A DNA stretch of 64,000 bases from Candidatus Saccharibacteria bacterium oral taxon 955 (GTDB taxonomy: Bacteria; Patescibacteriota; Saccharimonadia; Saccharimonadales; Saccharimonadaceae). How positions within the stretch are numbered: the stretch's first letter is position 1; each line of letters starts with the position of its first letter. Under the pieces are notes generated by a model. The model was not told the origin of the DNA, made no database searches, and saw only the letters and a program-made list of their open reading frames with translations. The position numbers and the translations under genes are program-made. The stretch covers positions 496,001 to 560,000 of the forward strand of contig CP047918.1 of the NCBI GenBank assembly GCA_010202265.1. The letters are read 5' to 3'. This document shows positions 9,193-17,616 of the stretch, piece by piece.

Positions 9193-11635
9193 TCGCTATT
9201 TTCCCCTTATTCGTCCGTACTTCCAGTATAACGCCTTTTTCATACTCTCCCGCAAGCACCCCTTCGGCAATTGCATGCTCTAGCTCGTCCTCGATGACCC
9301 TACGTAATGGTCGGGCACCGTATTTAGCGCTATAACCCTTGTCAATCAAATACTTTTTCGCCGAGGGCTTCACGACAAGTCCAAGTCCCTTGCGAACAAG
9401 TCGCTGGCGTAGCTCGCCAATCAAAAGATCAAATATCTTGCCGACCTCATCGCGCGTCAAAGCTCGGAAAGTGATAATCCCGTCAAAACGATTGATCAGC
9501 TCTGGGCGCATAAACTTATCGAGCGCCTCACGTGCGTAGTTGGCGTTACGCTCGTGAATACTGTCAAGCTTTTGATCAGCCTGTCGTACAGAACGAAATC
9601 CTAGCTCAGACTCTTTCATCATCTTGTCAGCACCTAGATTGCTCGTCAGGATGATAATAGTGTTACGGAAGCTCACGGCCCGACCTTTGGCGTCAGTCAA
9701 AGTTCCCTCCTCGAGAAGTTGTAGTAGTAACTGAAATACATCTGGATGAGCCTTTTCAATTTCATCAAACAACACCACGCTATAAGGCTGACGGCGTACT
9801 TTATCGGTCAGCTTTCCGCCGTCCTCGTATCCCACGTAGCCTGCTGGCGCACCGACTAGCCGTGAAGTATTGTGCTTTTCAGCAAATTCACTCATATCGA
9901 TCTTTATCAGTGCGTCTTCACTACCAAACACTTCACGTGCCAGCACCTTGGCTAGCTCCGTCTTACCGACGCCTGTCGGCCCCATAAACACAAAGCTTCC
10001 AATCGGGCGTTTCTGACTCGCCACGCCACTACGAGAGCGTCGAATCGCTCGCGCCACCTTTTGAACGGCCTCTTTTTGGCCGATGATATACTTACCGAGA
10101 TGTTTTTCCAAGTTAGTCAAGAGTTTGGCCTCAGACGTCTGGACCTTTTCAACCGGAATGTGCGTCATAACAGCAATCGCATGCGCAATATCGTCCTCTG
10201 TGAGCACAACGGCATTTTTACCCTCGCGGGCCTCTTTTTCGGCTTCGAGTTTTTCAGAAATTTGACTGATTCGCTGTTTGTATAGGGCCGCTCGCTCATA
10301 GTCCTCGCGGCTAACCGCGTCTTCCATTTTTTCGTTAAGGCTCTTGAGTTCTTTTGTCAGCTCACGCTGTCGGCTAGGGCGATGCCCCTGTTTGACGCGT
10401 ACACGGGCTGCCGCCTCATCCATGACGTCAATTGCCTTATCGGGCATGAAACGATCACTCACATAGCGATCGCTCATATAGACCGCAGAATCAATCACCT
10501 CATCGGTAATCGTAACACCGTGATGTTTTTCATAATAACCCTTGAGACCACGAAGAATCGCCACCGTATCTTTCACCGTTGGCTCTTTGACGATCACCGT
10601 CTGAAAACGCCTCTCTAGAGCGGTATCTTTTTCGATATGCTTACGATACTCATCAAGCGTAGTTGCACCAATCATGTGCAATTCACCACGCGCTAACGCT
10701 GGCTTCAGGATATTTGCCGCATCCATCGAGCCTTCAGCAGCACCAGCGCCAACCAACAGATGGAGCTCATCAATAAATACAATGATATTACCTTGTTTTT
10801 TAATTTCTGAAATAACTTTTTTTAGACGGTCTTCAAACTCACCGCGATATTTCGTACCAGCAATCATCGCCGCCATATCTAGCATAATCACACGCTTGTC
10901 TAGTAAGTGATCAGGCACCTCCTCGCGGGCGATTCTCTGCGCCAGGCCCTCAACAATCGCTGTTTTACCAACGCCAGGTTCACCTATCAACACAGGGTTG
11001 TTTTTGGTACGTCGTGACAATACGGTGATAACTCGCTCACATTCTTTGTCGCGCCCAATCATCGGGTCTAGCTCGCCAGCTACAGCCTTGTTGGTCAGAT
11101 CAATTCCAAAAGTATTGAGTGCACCACCTCGCACTGCACGCTGCCTCGGCTCGGTCGCAACGTCACCATGCTCCGAACGGTTTCGATCAAAAAGTGATTC
11201 AAGTTGCTCCATTATCGCATCGACATCGATGCTCATCTCTCGTAGTAGTGTCGTCGCCCGTGCATTAGTCTGGCGTAGAACACTATACAAAATATGCTCA
11301 GTCCCCAGGGTGTCATGGTTGTATTCTTTGGCTGTCTCCCACGCCATTCGAAGTGTCAAAAGTGCCGTCTCTGACAAGCCAATCACCCCTGTCCCTACGG
11401 TAACTTTTGAGGGTTGAATCCCCAAAGCCTGCTCAGCTCCCGCAAGCGTCACTCCTGCGTCTGCCAAATACTTAGCGCCAGTACTCGAACCTTGGGCCAA
11501 AACACCAAGTAAAAGATGCTCCGTGCCAATATACGAGCTACCATTACCACGAGCAATCGCGTCCGCATACTGGACGCTCATTCGTGCGTTTTCGGTTAAG
11601 TGTGAAATAAAATCTGCAAAATCTTCTGGCATCAT
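9152..11635 (-). CDS. clpC: ATP-dependent Clp protease ATP-binding subunit ClpC
   Basis: Hexameric AAA+ unfoldase of 827 aa that feeds substrates to ClpP. It has two N-domain repeats (about 1-145), a D1 ATPase with GEPGVGKTA near residue 217 and [14 protein letters not shown], a UVR-like M-domain (about 425-460) and a D2 ATPase with GPTGVGKTE near 550. The start ATG is supported by GGAGGG; a second ATG follows directly. The promoter is TTGACG-17-TAGACT and overlaps a CIRCE operator, so HrcA repression and heat induction are expected. No ctsR or mcsAB genes are present alongside. Confidence 0.95.
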   Translation of the reverse strand: MMPEDFADFISHLTENARMSVQYADAIARGNGSSYIGTEHLLLGVLAQGSSTGAKYLADAGVTLAGAEQALGIQPSKVTVGTGVIGLSETALLTLRMAWETAKEYNHDTLGTEHILYSVLRQTNARATTLLREMSIDVDAIMEQLESLFDRNRSEHGDVATEPRQRAVRGGALNTFGIDLTNKAVAGELDPMIGRDKECERVITVLSRRTKNNPVLIGEPGVGKTAIVEGLAQRIAREEVPDHLLDKRVIMLDMAAMIAGTKYRGEFEDRLKKVISEIKKQGNIIVFIDELHLLVGAGAAEGSMDAANILKPALARGELHMIGATTLDEYRKHIEKDTALERRFQTVIVKEPTVKDTVAILRGLKGYYEKHHGVTITDEVIDSAVYMSDRYVSDRFMPDKAIDVMDEAAARVRVKQGHRPSRQRELTKELKSLNEKMEDAVSREDYERAALYKQRISQISEKLEAEKEAREGKNAVVLTEDDIAHAIAVMTHIPVEKVQTSEAKLLTNLEKHLGKYIIGQKEAVQKVARAIRRSRSGVASQKRPIGSFVFMGPTGVGKTELAKVLAREVFGSEDALIKIDMSEFAEKHNTSRLVGAPAGYVGYEDGGKLTDKVRRQPYSVVLFDEIEKAHPDVFQLLLQLLEEGTLTDAKGRAVSFRNTIIILTSNLGADKMMKESELGFRSVRQADQKLDSIHERNANYAREALDKFMRPELINRFDGIITFRALTRDEVGKIFDLLIGELRQRLVRKGLGLVVKPSAKKYLIDKGYSAKYGARPLRRVIEDELEHAIAEGVLAGEYEKGVILEVRTNKGKIAIEQQTESTKAASP

Positions 11636-11674
11636 ATCGCCCTCCGTTCTTTGGGCTTAGCCCACTCACTCACC

Positions 11675-11703
11675 AGTCTACCAATTAAATTAGCACTCGT
11701 CAA
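11675..11703 (-). promoter_or_regulatory. Sigma70-type promoter of clpC
   Basis: TTGACG (11698-11703) and TAGACT (11675-11680) with a 17-nt spacer on the minus strand. The -35 and spacer lie inside or beside the CIRCE operator, so HrcA binding would block polymerase. Confidence 0.7.
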
Positions 11704-11716
11704 GTGAGAGTGCTAA
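11690..11716. promoter_or_regulatory. CIRCE operator (HrcA binding site)
   Basis: TTAGCACTC, nine spacer bases, then GAGTGCTAA: an exact match to the CIRCE consensus. It overlaps the clpC promoter and lies between nusA and clpC. HrcA itself is not encoded in the window. Confidence 0.95.
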
Positions 11717-11750
11717 TTTTTTATATATTCAGCGAAATATCGAGAATGAC

Positions 11751-12869
11751 CTATTCACCTTGCTCTTCAATCGCCGCAAATAGCCCGTCTTCGATGTTCT
11801 TGCGTGGCTTCTTTTCGGCTGGCTTGGCCGTCGCCGTCTCGATATCTAGCTCGTAGCCCGTTAAACGACTCGCTAGACGCACATTTTGACCGCCACGACC
11901 GATCGCAATACTCTGCTGATCCTCGGAAACATAAACTTTAGCAGTTTTCGCTTCTTTGTCGATTTCAACTTTCACTACCTCGGCTGGGCTAAGCGCATTT
12001 CGAATATAAGTATCGACATTTTCGTCAAAAGTGATGATGTCAATTTTTTCCTGATCACCAATTTCATTCATGACAGCATTAACGCGCGTACCGTGACCAC
12101 CGACAAAGGTACCCACTGGATCAACCCCAGGGACAGTACTCATAACAGCCAATTTGGTACGGCGACCAGCCTCGCGAGCGATGCCCTTGATCTCTACTGC
12201 GCCAGTTTCCATTTCTGGCACTTCCTGACGGAATAAATACTCAACAAACGCTTCGTTACCGCGACTCAAAATTAGCTGTGGACCACGGTTATCGCGCTCA
12301 ATATCCTTGATAAACACCTTGATGCGCTGACCAACGCTGTAATACTCACCCTGAATCTGCTCGCTCTGAGGCAAAATACCAGTTGCCTTGCCAAGCTCGA
12401 CTCGTACAACACGAGGCTCGACTCGCTGAACAATACCAGTGACGACCGTGCCGATCTTATCCTCAAACTCAGCAAGGACCACCTCACGCTCCGCCTCGCG
12501 TAGACGTTGCAGCACGACCTGCTTTGCCGTCTGAGCAGCGACACGACCAAAACTCGTAACTGTATGCTCATCTTCGATTACATCGCCTAGCTTGGCGTCT
12601 GCTTTAATCTTTTGAGCATCCTCGAGGCTAATCTGATTAAGATCATTTTCAACCTCTTCAACCACATCACGCATCACAAATACTTTCGCGCTACCGTCGT
12701 TGATATTCAGCTCAGCCCGAACGCTCTGATCGCGCTCACCGTTATCACGACGCCACGCCGCTGCGATCGCCTGTTCTATCACGTCCATGACAGTTTCTTC
12801 GGGCAAGTTCTTCTCCTCTGCAATCGTACGAACTGCGAGAGTCAATTGTTTGATATTTAAGTCCTCCAT
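11751..12869 (-). CDS. nusA: Transcription termination/antitermination factor NusA
   Basis: RNA polymerase-associated factor of 372 aa. The N-terminal domain holds the family signature EETVMDVIEQAIAAAWRR. An S1 domain (about 130-200) contains GTVVTGIVQRVEPRVVRVEL, followed by two KH domains with VGTFVGGHGTRVNAVMNEI and IAIGRGGQNVRLASRLTG. It lacks the C-terminal acidic repeats of E. coli NusA and ends in a short Lys-rich tail. AAAGGGG precedes ATG. It has a perfect consensus promoter and a leader of about 67 nt. clpC lies downstream with its own CIRCE-controlled promoter. Confidence 0.95.
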   Translation of the reverse strand: MEDLNIKQLTLAVRTIAEEKNLPEETVMDVIEQAIAAAWRRDNGERDQSVRAELNINDGSAKVFVMRDVVEEVENDLNQISLEDAQKIKADAKLGDVIEDEHTVTSFGRVAAQTAKQVVLQRLREAEREVVLAEFEDKIGTVVTGIVQRVEPRVVRVELGKATGILPQSEQIQGEYYSVGQRIKVFIKDIERDNRGPQLILSRGNEAFVEYLFRQEVPEMETGAVEIKGIAREAGRRTKLAVMSTVPGVDPVGTFVGGHGTRVNAVMNEIGDQEKIDIITFDENVDTYIRNALSPAEVVKVEIDKEAKTAKVYVSEDQQSIAIGRGGQNVRLASRLTGYELDIETATAKPAEKKPRKNIEDGLFAAIEEQGE

Positions 12870-12942
12870 GAGAACCCCTTTCCAAATTATTATCTACTGA
12901 TACGAAAATGTCCGACCTGCCGGCCGGATAAGTACATACTCC

Positions 12943-12971
12943 ATTATAGCTCACCGCTACAAAAATGTCAA
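12943..12971 (-). promoter_or_regulatory. Consensus sigma70 promoter of nusA
   Basis: TTGACA (12966-12971), 17-nt spacer, TATAAT (12943-12948): both hexamers match consensus exactly. Confidence 0.9.
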
Positions 12972-12973
12972 TT

Positions 12974-13021
12974 GAAAAACCGGTTGGCGTCTCATGTGAT
13001 ACTACACAAAACGCCAACCGG
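12974..13021 (-). terminator. Intrinsic terminator of the 13031-13297 orphan gene
   Basis: 11-bp perfect stem (12980-12990 with 13011-13021) and a 20-nt loop. TTTTTCAAT follows on the minus strand. It ends just before the nusA -35, insulating nusA. Confidence 0.85.
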
Positions 13022-13030
13022 CTAGACACC

Positions 13031-13297
13031 CTAGAGCGACCCAAATGGCCGTCCTAGGGTGCCATGTTCCCCTATAAGCCAACCTCGTTGGCTGGTTGAG
13101 GGAAAAGAGTTAGGCTCGTCGTATGAGCCCGTAAATTTCACCTCAACCTCATACCCGTCTGGAGGCAAGTATTCCTTCGTGGCAGACCTACAATAATCAT
13201 AGTCGCCCTCAAACCCCGTCTCCAGGGTCTGGTCGATTCTGCCATCTCCATTTCGTTTGACAAGAATTACGGCGTATTGACCGCTGTAACTAGCCAT
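13031..13297 (-). CDS. Small orphan protein, 88 aa
   Basis: Not recognised. It starts MASYSGQYAVILVKRNGDG after GAAGGAG, so ATG at 13297 is preferred. The protein is soluble, with a predicted beta-rich N-terminal half (YAVILVKR, YEVEVKFTGSYDEP) and no membrane helix. It has a complete private transcription unit: TTGACA-17-TATAAA promoter, leader with Shine-Dalgarno, and a strong terminator at 12974-13021. It is divergent from queA and shares the -35 region with it. Arginine codons include AGA and AGG, as in the other small orphan genes here. Confidence 0.7.
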   Translation of the reverse strand: MASYSGQYAVILVKRNGDGRIDQTLETGFEGDYDYCRSATKEYLPPDGYEVEVKFTGSYDEPNSFPSTSQRGWLIGEHGTLGRPFGSL

Positions 13298-13356
13298 GAT
13301 TTTTTCTCCTTCGAGAATAGACGACAACCAGTACTTCCGTACCAGTCTAGGTACAT

Positions 13357-13385
13357 TTTATAATCTAAATATCAGTATTTGTCAA
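13357..13385 (-). promoter_or_regulatory. Promoter of the 13031-13297 orphan gene
   Basis: TTGACA (13380-13385), 17-nt spacer, TATAAA (13357-13362). Its -35 overlaps the divergent queA -35 over the shared TTGTCAA. Confidence 0.8.
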
Positions 13386-13408
13386 TCTATATACCAGAGC
13401 CGTATACT
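13379..13408 (+). promoter_or_regulatory. Promoter of queA (leaderless type)
   Basis: TTGTCA (13379-13384), 18-nt spacer, TATACT (13403-13408). The ATG follows after 9 nt and no Shine-Dalgarno is seen. Confidence 0.7.
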
Positions 13409-13417
13409 AAATAGACG

Positions 13418-14446
13418 ATGAATCTATCTGACTTTCACTACAACATCCCAGAAGAACTAATCGCAGATCACCCTCCAGCTGTACGCGGTGAGGCTCGCCT
13501 GTTAGTCCTCGATCGTCAGACTGGCACATACAAAGATTGCGTCTACACCGATGTCGTAGACTATCTCGAACCAGGTGACACATTAGTAATCAACGACACA
13601 AAGGTTATCAAGGCTCGGCTAATCACCCGCAAAGCCACTGGTGGTACGCGTGAACTGGTGTTAGTCGAAAAACACGGCGGTCAAGATGACTGGTTTCGCC
13701 ACAAGGTTATCTACAGACGTCGCCTTGCCGTCGGTGATAGGTTGTTTATAGGTGACGACACCCTTACTGTCGAGGAAATCCTAGGCGATGGCCTAGCCAT
13801 CATTCGCTCTAGTCGCGATCTGCTCGATATCGCCGAAGAGTATGGCTCAGTTCCACTCCCGCCCTACATGAACCGTATGGCAACTACCGATGACATAGAA
13901 CGTTATCAAACGGTCTTTGCTCGTGAGCTAGGCTCGGTAGCCGCCCCGACCGCAAGCCTAAATATGACCGAAAAAACTCTCGATCAACTACGAGACAAGG
14001 GCGTCAATGTAGTCTATGCCACTCTTCACGTTGGACTTGGGACTTTTTTGCCAATTCGCGTCGACGACGTGACTAAGCACAAAATGCACCAAGAGTATTT
14101 TGAGGTCCCCGAGGAGACTGTTCGCATCATCCAGGCGACTAAAAAAGCCAAAAAACGCGTCGTCGCACTCGGCACCACTATCACCCGCACCTTAGAATAC
14201 GCGCACGAAGCAATCCTCAATGAGCCACCCCAAAAAATCTCCGGCGAAGCCGATATATTCATCTACCCAGGATACAAATTTCAGACCATTGACGGTCTGT
14301 TGACGAACTTTCATATGCCAGAAAGTACCGTCCTGATGCTGACGTCAGCTTTTGCTGGCTGGAACCATCTAAAACCAGCCTACGAGCATTGTATCGCCGA
14401 AAAATACCATTTCTTTAGCTACGGCGATAGTATGCTAATCCTCTAA
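13418..14446 (+). CDS. queA: S-adenosylmethionine:tRNA ribosyltransferase-isomerase QueA
   Basis: Transfers the ribosyl part of SAM to preQ1-modified tRNA to form epoxyqueuosine. The 342-aa protein starts MNLSDFHYNIPEELIADHPP and carries family motifs GDTLVINDTKVIKARL, SVPLPPYMNR, SVAAPTASLNMT, TLHVGLGTFLPI and GLLTNFHMPESTVLMLTSAFAG. Length is normal. With tgt and the precursor transporter downstream it forms a queuosine-salvage cluster, with one small gene inserted on the opposite strand. Probably leaderless. Confidence 0.96.
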   Translation: MNLSDFHYNIPEELIADHPPAVRGEARLLVLDRQTGTYKDCVYTDVVDYLEPGDTLVINDTKVIKARLITRKATGGTRELVLVEKHGGQDDWFRHKVIYRRRLAVGDRLFIGDDTLTVEEILGDGLAIIRSSRDLLDIAEEYGSVPLPPYMNRMATTDDIERYQTVFARELGSVAAPTASLNMTEKTLDQLRDKGVNVVYATLHVGLGTFLPIRVDDVTKHKMHQEYFEVPEETVRIIQATKKAKKRVVALGTTITRTLEYAHEAILNEPPQKISGEADIFIYPGYKFQTIDGLLTNFHMPESTVLMLTSAFAGWNHLKPAYEHCIAEKYHFFSYGDSMLIL

Positions 14447-14502
14447 AAAAAATAAAAAGGCCACCCTGCGGGAGCATATAATTTGCTCTACCGCAGAGTG
14501 GC
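14447..14502 (-). terminator. Intrinsic terminator of the 14511-14810 orphan gene
   Basis: Long stem between 14460-14476 and 14484-14502 with a small loop and two mismatches. On the minus strand it is followed by a T-rich run (CCTTTTTATTTTTTTT). It has no U-tract in the queA direction. Confidence 0.85.
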
Positions 14503-14510
14503 TAGGGTTG

Positions 14511-14810
14511 TCATTGACACTCATCAAGGGGTATGCCCCTTGGCTCAAAGGTCAGCTCATAGATTTCAATATCATGGCTAACATCGTATTTTCTAGTCCA
14601 GTTGGCCACATGGTAACCAAGATCGGCCACCCATGGGCACTCAAAATTCTCCAGATGAAGCCCAGAGGCTTCAACCTTGATCGCTATATCTGCCCTAGTA
14701 CCCGAGACGCGTGATTGATACTCAATCTCTCTACGTATCGCCTGACAGATAGCTTCGCTCGAATGGCCTGCTGAGTAAATCAGCCAGTTAGAGTGAACTG
14801 TTGTTGACAT
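14511..14810 (-). CDS. Small orphan protein, 99 aa
   Basis: Not recognised. GGGGAG sits just before the ATG at 14810, so the protein begins MSTTVHSNWLIYSAGHSSE. An upstream in-frame ATG exists but lacks a ribosome-binding site. It is predicted soluble with mixed alpha/beta character, containing an Arg/Glu-rich helix (SEAICQAIRREIEYQSR) and Cys and His residues (FECPWVADLGYHV) without an obvious metal motif. It has its own promoter and strong terminator and is divergent from tgt, sharing the -35. Confidence 0.65.
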   Translation of the reverse strand: MSTTVHSNWLIYSAGHSSEAICQAIRREIEYQSRVSGTRADIAIKVEASGLHLENFECPWVADLGYHVANWTRKYDVSHDIEIYELTFEPRGIPLDECQ

Positions 14811-14860
14811 TATCTCCCCTAAAAAGGTACACCATACGGGATGCATGGTTCTTACATTCT

Positions 14861-14882
14861 ATATAAACACCTAGCCGGTATT

Positions 14883-14889
<7 letters not shown>
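14861..14889 (-). promoter_or_regulatory. Promoter of the 14511-14810 orphan gene
   Basis: TTGATA (14884-14889), 17-nt spacer, TTATAT (14861-14866). Its -35 overlaps the tgt -35 (14883-14888). Confidence 0.6.
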
Positions 14890-16165
<1,276 letters not shown>

Positions 16166-16168
16166 AGG

Positions 16169-16846
16169 TTAGTTCACCAAATATATCGCGGGCTGTTCGT
16201 AGGTATCGATTTTTTCGCGTCGCTTAACGATATTGATGATTTTTATTGTCAGAGGCGAAACAATAACTTCCGTCGTAATCTTGATCAAAAATACAGTAAT
16301 CATCAGCTGAGCGAGCGCATCAAACGGCATCGTACCGAGAAACGCAACTGTCGAAAATACCACTGTATCGATTGCGCTCCCGACCACAGAACTACTAATC
16401 ATCCGCACCCAGAGATTCTTGCCTTTTGAGCGGACTTTCATGCGTGCCATGACATAAGCGTTCATAATCTCCCCCAAAAATAGCGCCGTGACGCTTGCTA
16501 GAACAATTCGCCAGACAACGCCCAGAATCGACTCATACGCCACTTGATTAGGCCAATCAGGGCTAGCCGGCAAGATCTGCACCACCCAAAAAGTCGTCAT
16601 CGTCAAGATCAGCGACACAACCCCAACATACAGAAGCGAGCGCATCTTACGATACCCATAAACCTCCGTTACTATATCGCCAACTATATACGAAAGCGGA
16701 AAAAGTATCGTCCCAGCGTCAAACACCAGCGGTCCAATTGCCACCACTTTTATACTAGCGATATTACTGACGATAAGCGTCATCACAAATAAGCCAGCCA
16801 GCATCTCGTAGATATGTAGTTGTTTTTTCTGAAAAAGCCTAAACAT
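16169..16846 (-). CDS. Queuosine precursor transporter (YhhQ/DUF165 family)
   Basis: Integral membrane protein of 225 aa with about six hydrophobic helices. The family signatures IASIKVVAIGPLVFDAGTI and FPLSYIVGDIVTEVYGYRK are near the N-terminus. YhhQ-type proteins import preQ0 or preQ1. Its position between tgt and an exported nuclease fits base salvage. Its TATAAT lies 8 nt before ATG and overlaps the end of the HNH gene. Confidence 0.9.
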   Translation of the reverse strand: MFRLFQKKQLHIYEMLAGLFVMTLIVSNIASIKVVAIGPLVFDAGTILFPLSYIVGDIVTEVYGYRKMRSLLYVGVVSLILTMTTFWVVQILPASPDWPNQVAYESILGVVWRIVLASVTALFLGEIMNAYVMARMKVRSKGKNLWVRMISSSVVGSAIDTVVFSTVAFLGTMPFDALAQLMITVFLIKITTEVIVSPLTIKIINIVKRREKIDTYEQPAIYLVN

Positions 16847-16854
16847 ATAGCGGT

Positions 16855-16860
16855 ATTATA
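16855..16860 (-). promoter_or_regulatory. -10 element of the queuosine transporter gene (leaderless type)
   Basis: TATAAT on the minus strand, 8 nt before ATG, immediately after the upstream gene's stop region. No clear -35. Confidence 0.5.
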
Positions 16861-16862
16861 CC

Positions 16863-17585
16863 TTAGTCCTGCTGACTAGGTACAGCTTCATCAGGACAAT
16901 GCGCCAATACATTCTGCATAGCAGATTTCTCTGCGTATGTTACCCATAAACGATATTTTGACTTCACCGCAATTTGTCTGGCTACATACTGACAGCGAAA
17001 GGCTTTGTTTGACGGCAACCACGTCGCTGCATCACCGTCACCCTTCGTCTGGTTTGCCTTGCCGTCAACCGCCAAAAGTTCCAGTGGGTCATTTGCCAGT
17101 GCAACCCGCGTAGCTGAGTCTAACTGCTGCGCTCCAGTTTGCCAAGCATTAGACAACGCAACCACATGATCGATCTGGACAGCTTCACTAGACTTAGCTC
17201 CACGTACAAAATTAATCGTCGCACCCGTATACGGGTCACGGAGAGTACCGCTTTGCACTTTACATGAATCACTCACACTAGGACTCACGAGGTCGCGATT
17301 GAGAATTATGTTTCTCGTGTCACACTTGCCCGTCGACGTCCAGCCGTTACCAAATTGTGTTCTCGTATAGCCTGTTTTTGGGGCCCGACCCTTGACAGTG
17401 AGGCTCTCGAGTATATCGCGAGCTTTTTTTGAGCTTGGATCTACTGCTCTCGTCGAGGTAGTCGATGATTCTATTGGCGTAAAATTAGCTGCATCTGTCT
17501 TTGATAGGATGCCGTAATGTTGCAACCACCAAACTGCCACTCCAGCAACAACTATCAAAACACCAATAACCCTCCGGATTCTCAT
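16863..17585 (-). CDS. Exported HNH endonuclease (DUF1524/GmrSD C-terminal-like)
   Basis: 240-aa protein with an N-terminal membrane anchor or signal (about 4-22, VIGVLIVVAGVAVWWL), a Ser/Thr-rich linker and a nuclease domain. The domain shows IDHVVALSNAWQTGAQ (Asp139-His140), paired Cys in KCDTRNIIL and SDSCKV, and the HNH half-site AVDGKANQTKGDGDAATWLP. Secreted relatives degrade nucleic acid outside the cell. A role in nucleotide scavenging from a host or partner cell is inferred. The -10 is 6 nt before ATG. Confidence 0.85.
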   Translation of the reverse strand: MRIRRVIGVLIVVAGVAVWWLQHYGILSKTDAANFTPIESSTTSTRAVDPSSKKARDILESLTVKGRAPKTGYTRTQFGNGWTSTGKCDTRNIILNRDLVSPSVSDSCKVQSGTLRDPYTGATINFVRGAKSSEAVQIDHVVALSNAWQTGAQQLDSATRVALANDPLELLAVDGKANQTKGDGDAATWLPSNKAFRCQYVARQIAVKSKYRLWVTYAEKSAMQNVLAHCPDEAVPSQQD

Positions 17586-17591
17586 CTTGTC

Positions 17592-17597
17592 ATTATA
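17592..17597 (-). promoter_or_regulatory. -10 element of the HNH nuclease gene (leaderless type)
   Basis: TATAAT on the minus strand, 6 nt before ATG. It lies only 6 bp from the oppositely oriented -10 of the aminopeptidase gene. Confidence 0.55.
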
Positions 17598-17603
17598 TCT
17601 TGA

Positions 17604-17609
17604 TATACT
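17604..17609 (+). promoter_or_regulatory. Extended -10 of aminopeptidase N (leaderless type)
   Basis: TGATATACT (extended -10, hexamer 17604-17609), then 7 nt to the ATG at 17617. Confidence 0.6.
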
Positions 17610-17616
17610 AGGAAGT

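Noticed and set aside
12907-12930. CCGGCCGG palindrome in the nusA leader as an operator or riboswitch
   Set aside because: The arms are short and do not overlap the promoter; no larger fold is visible in the ~67-nt leader.
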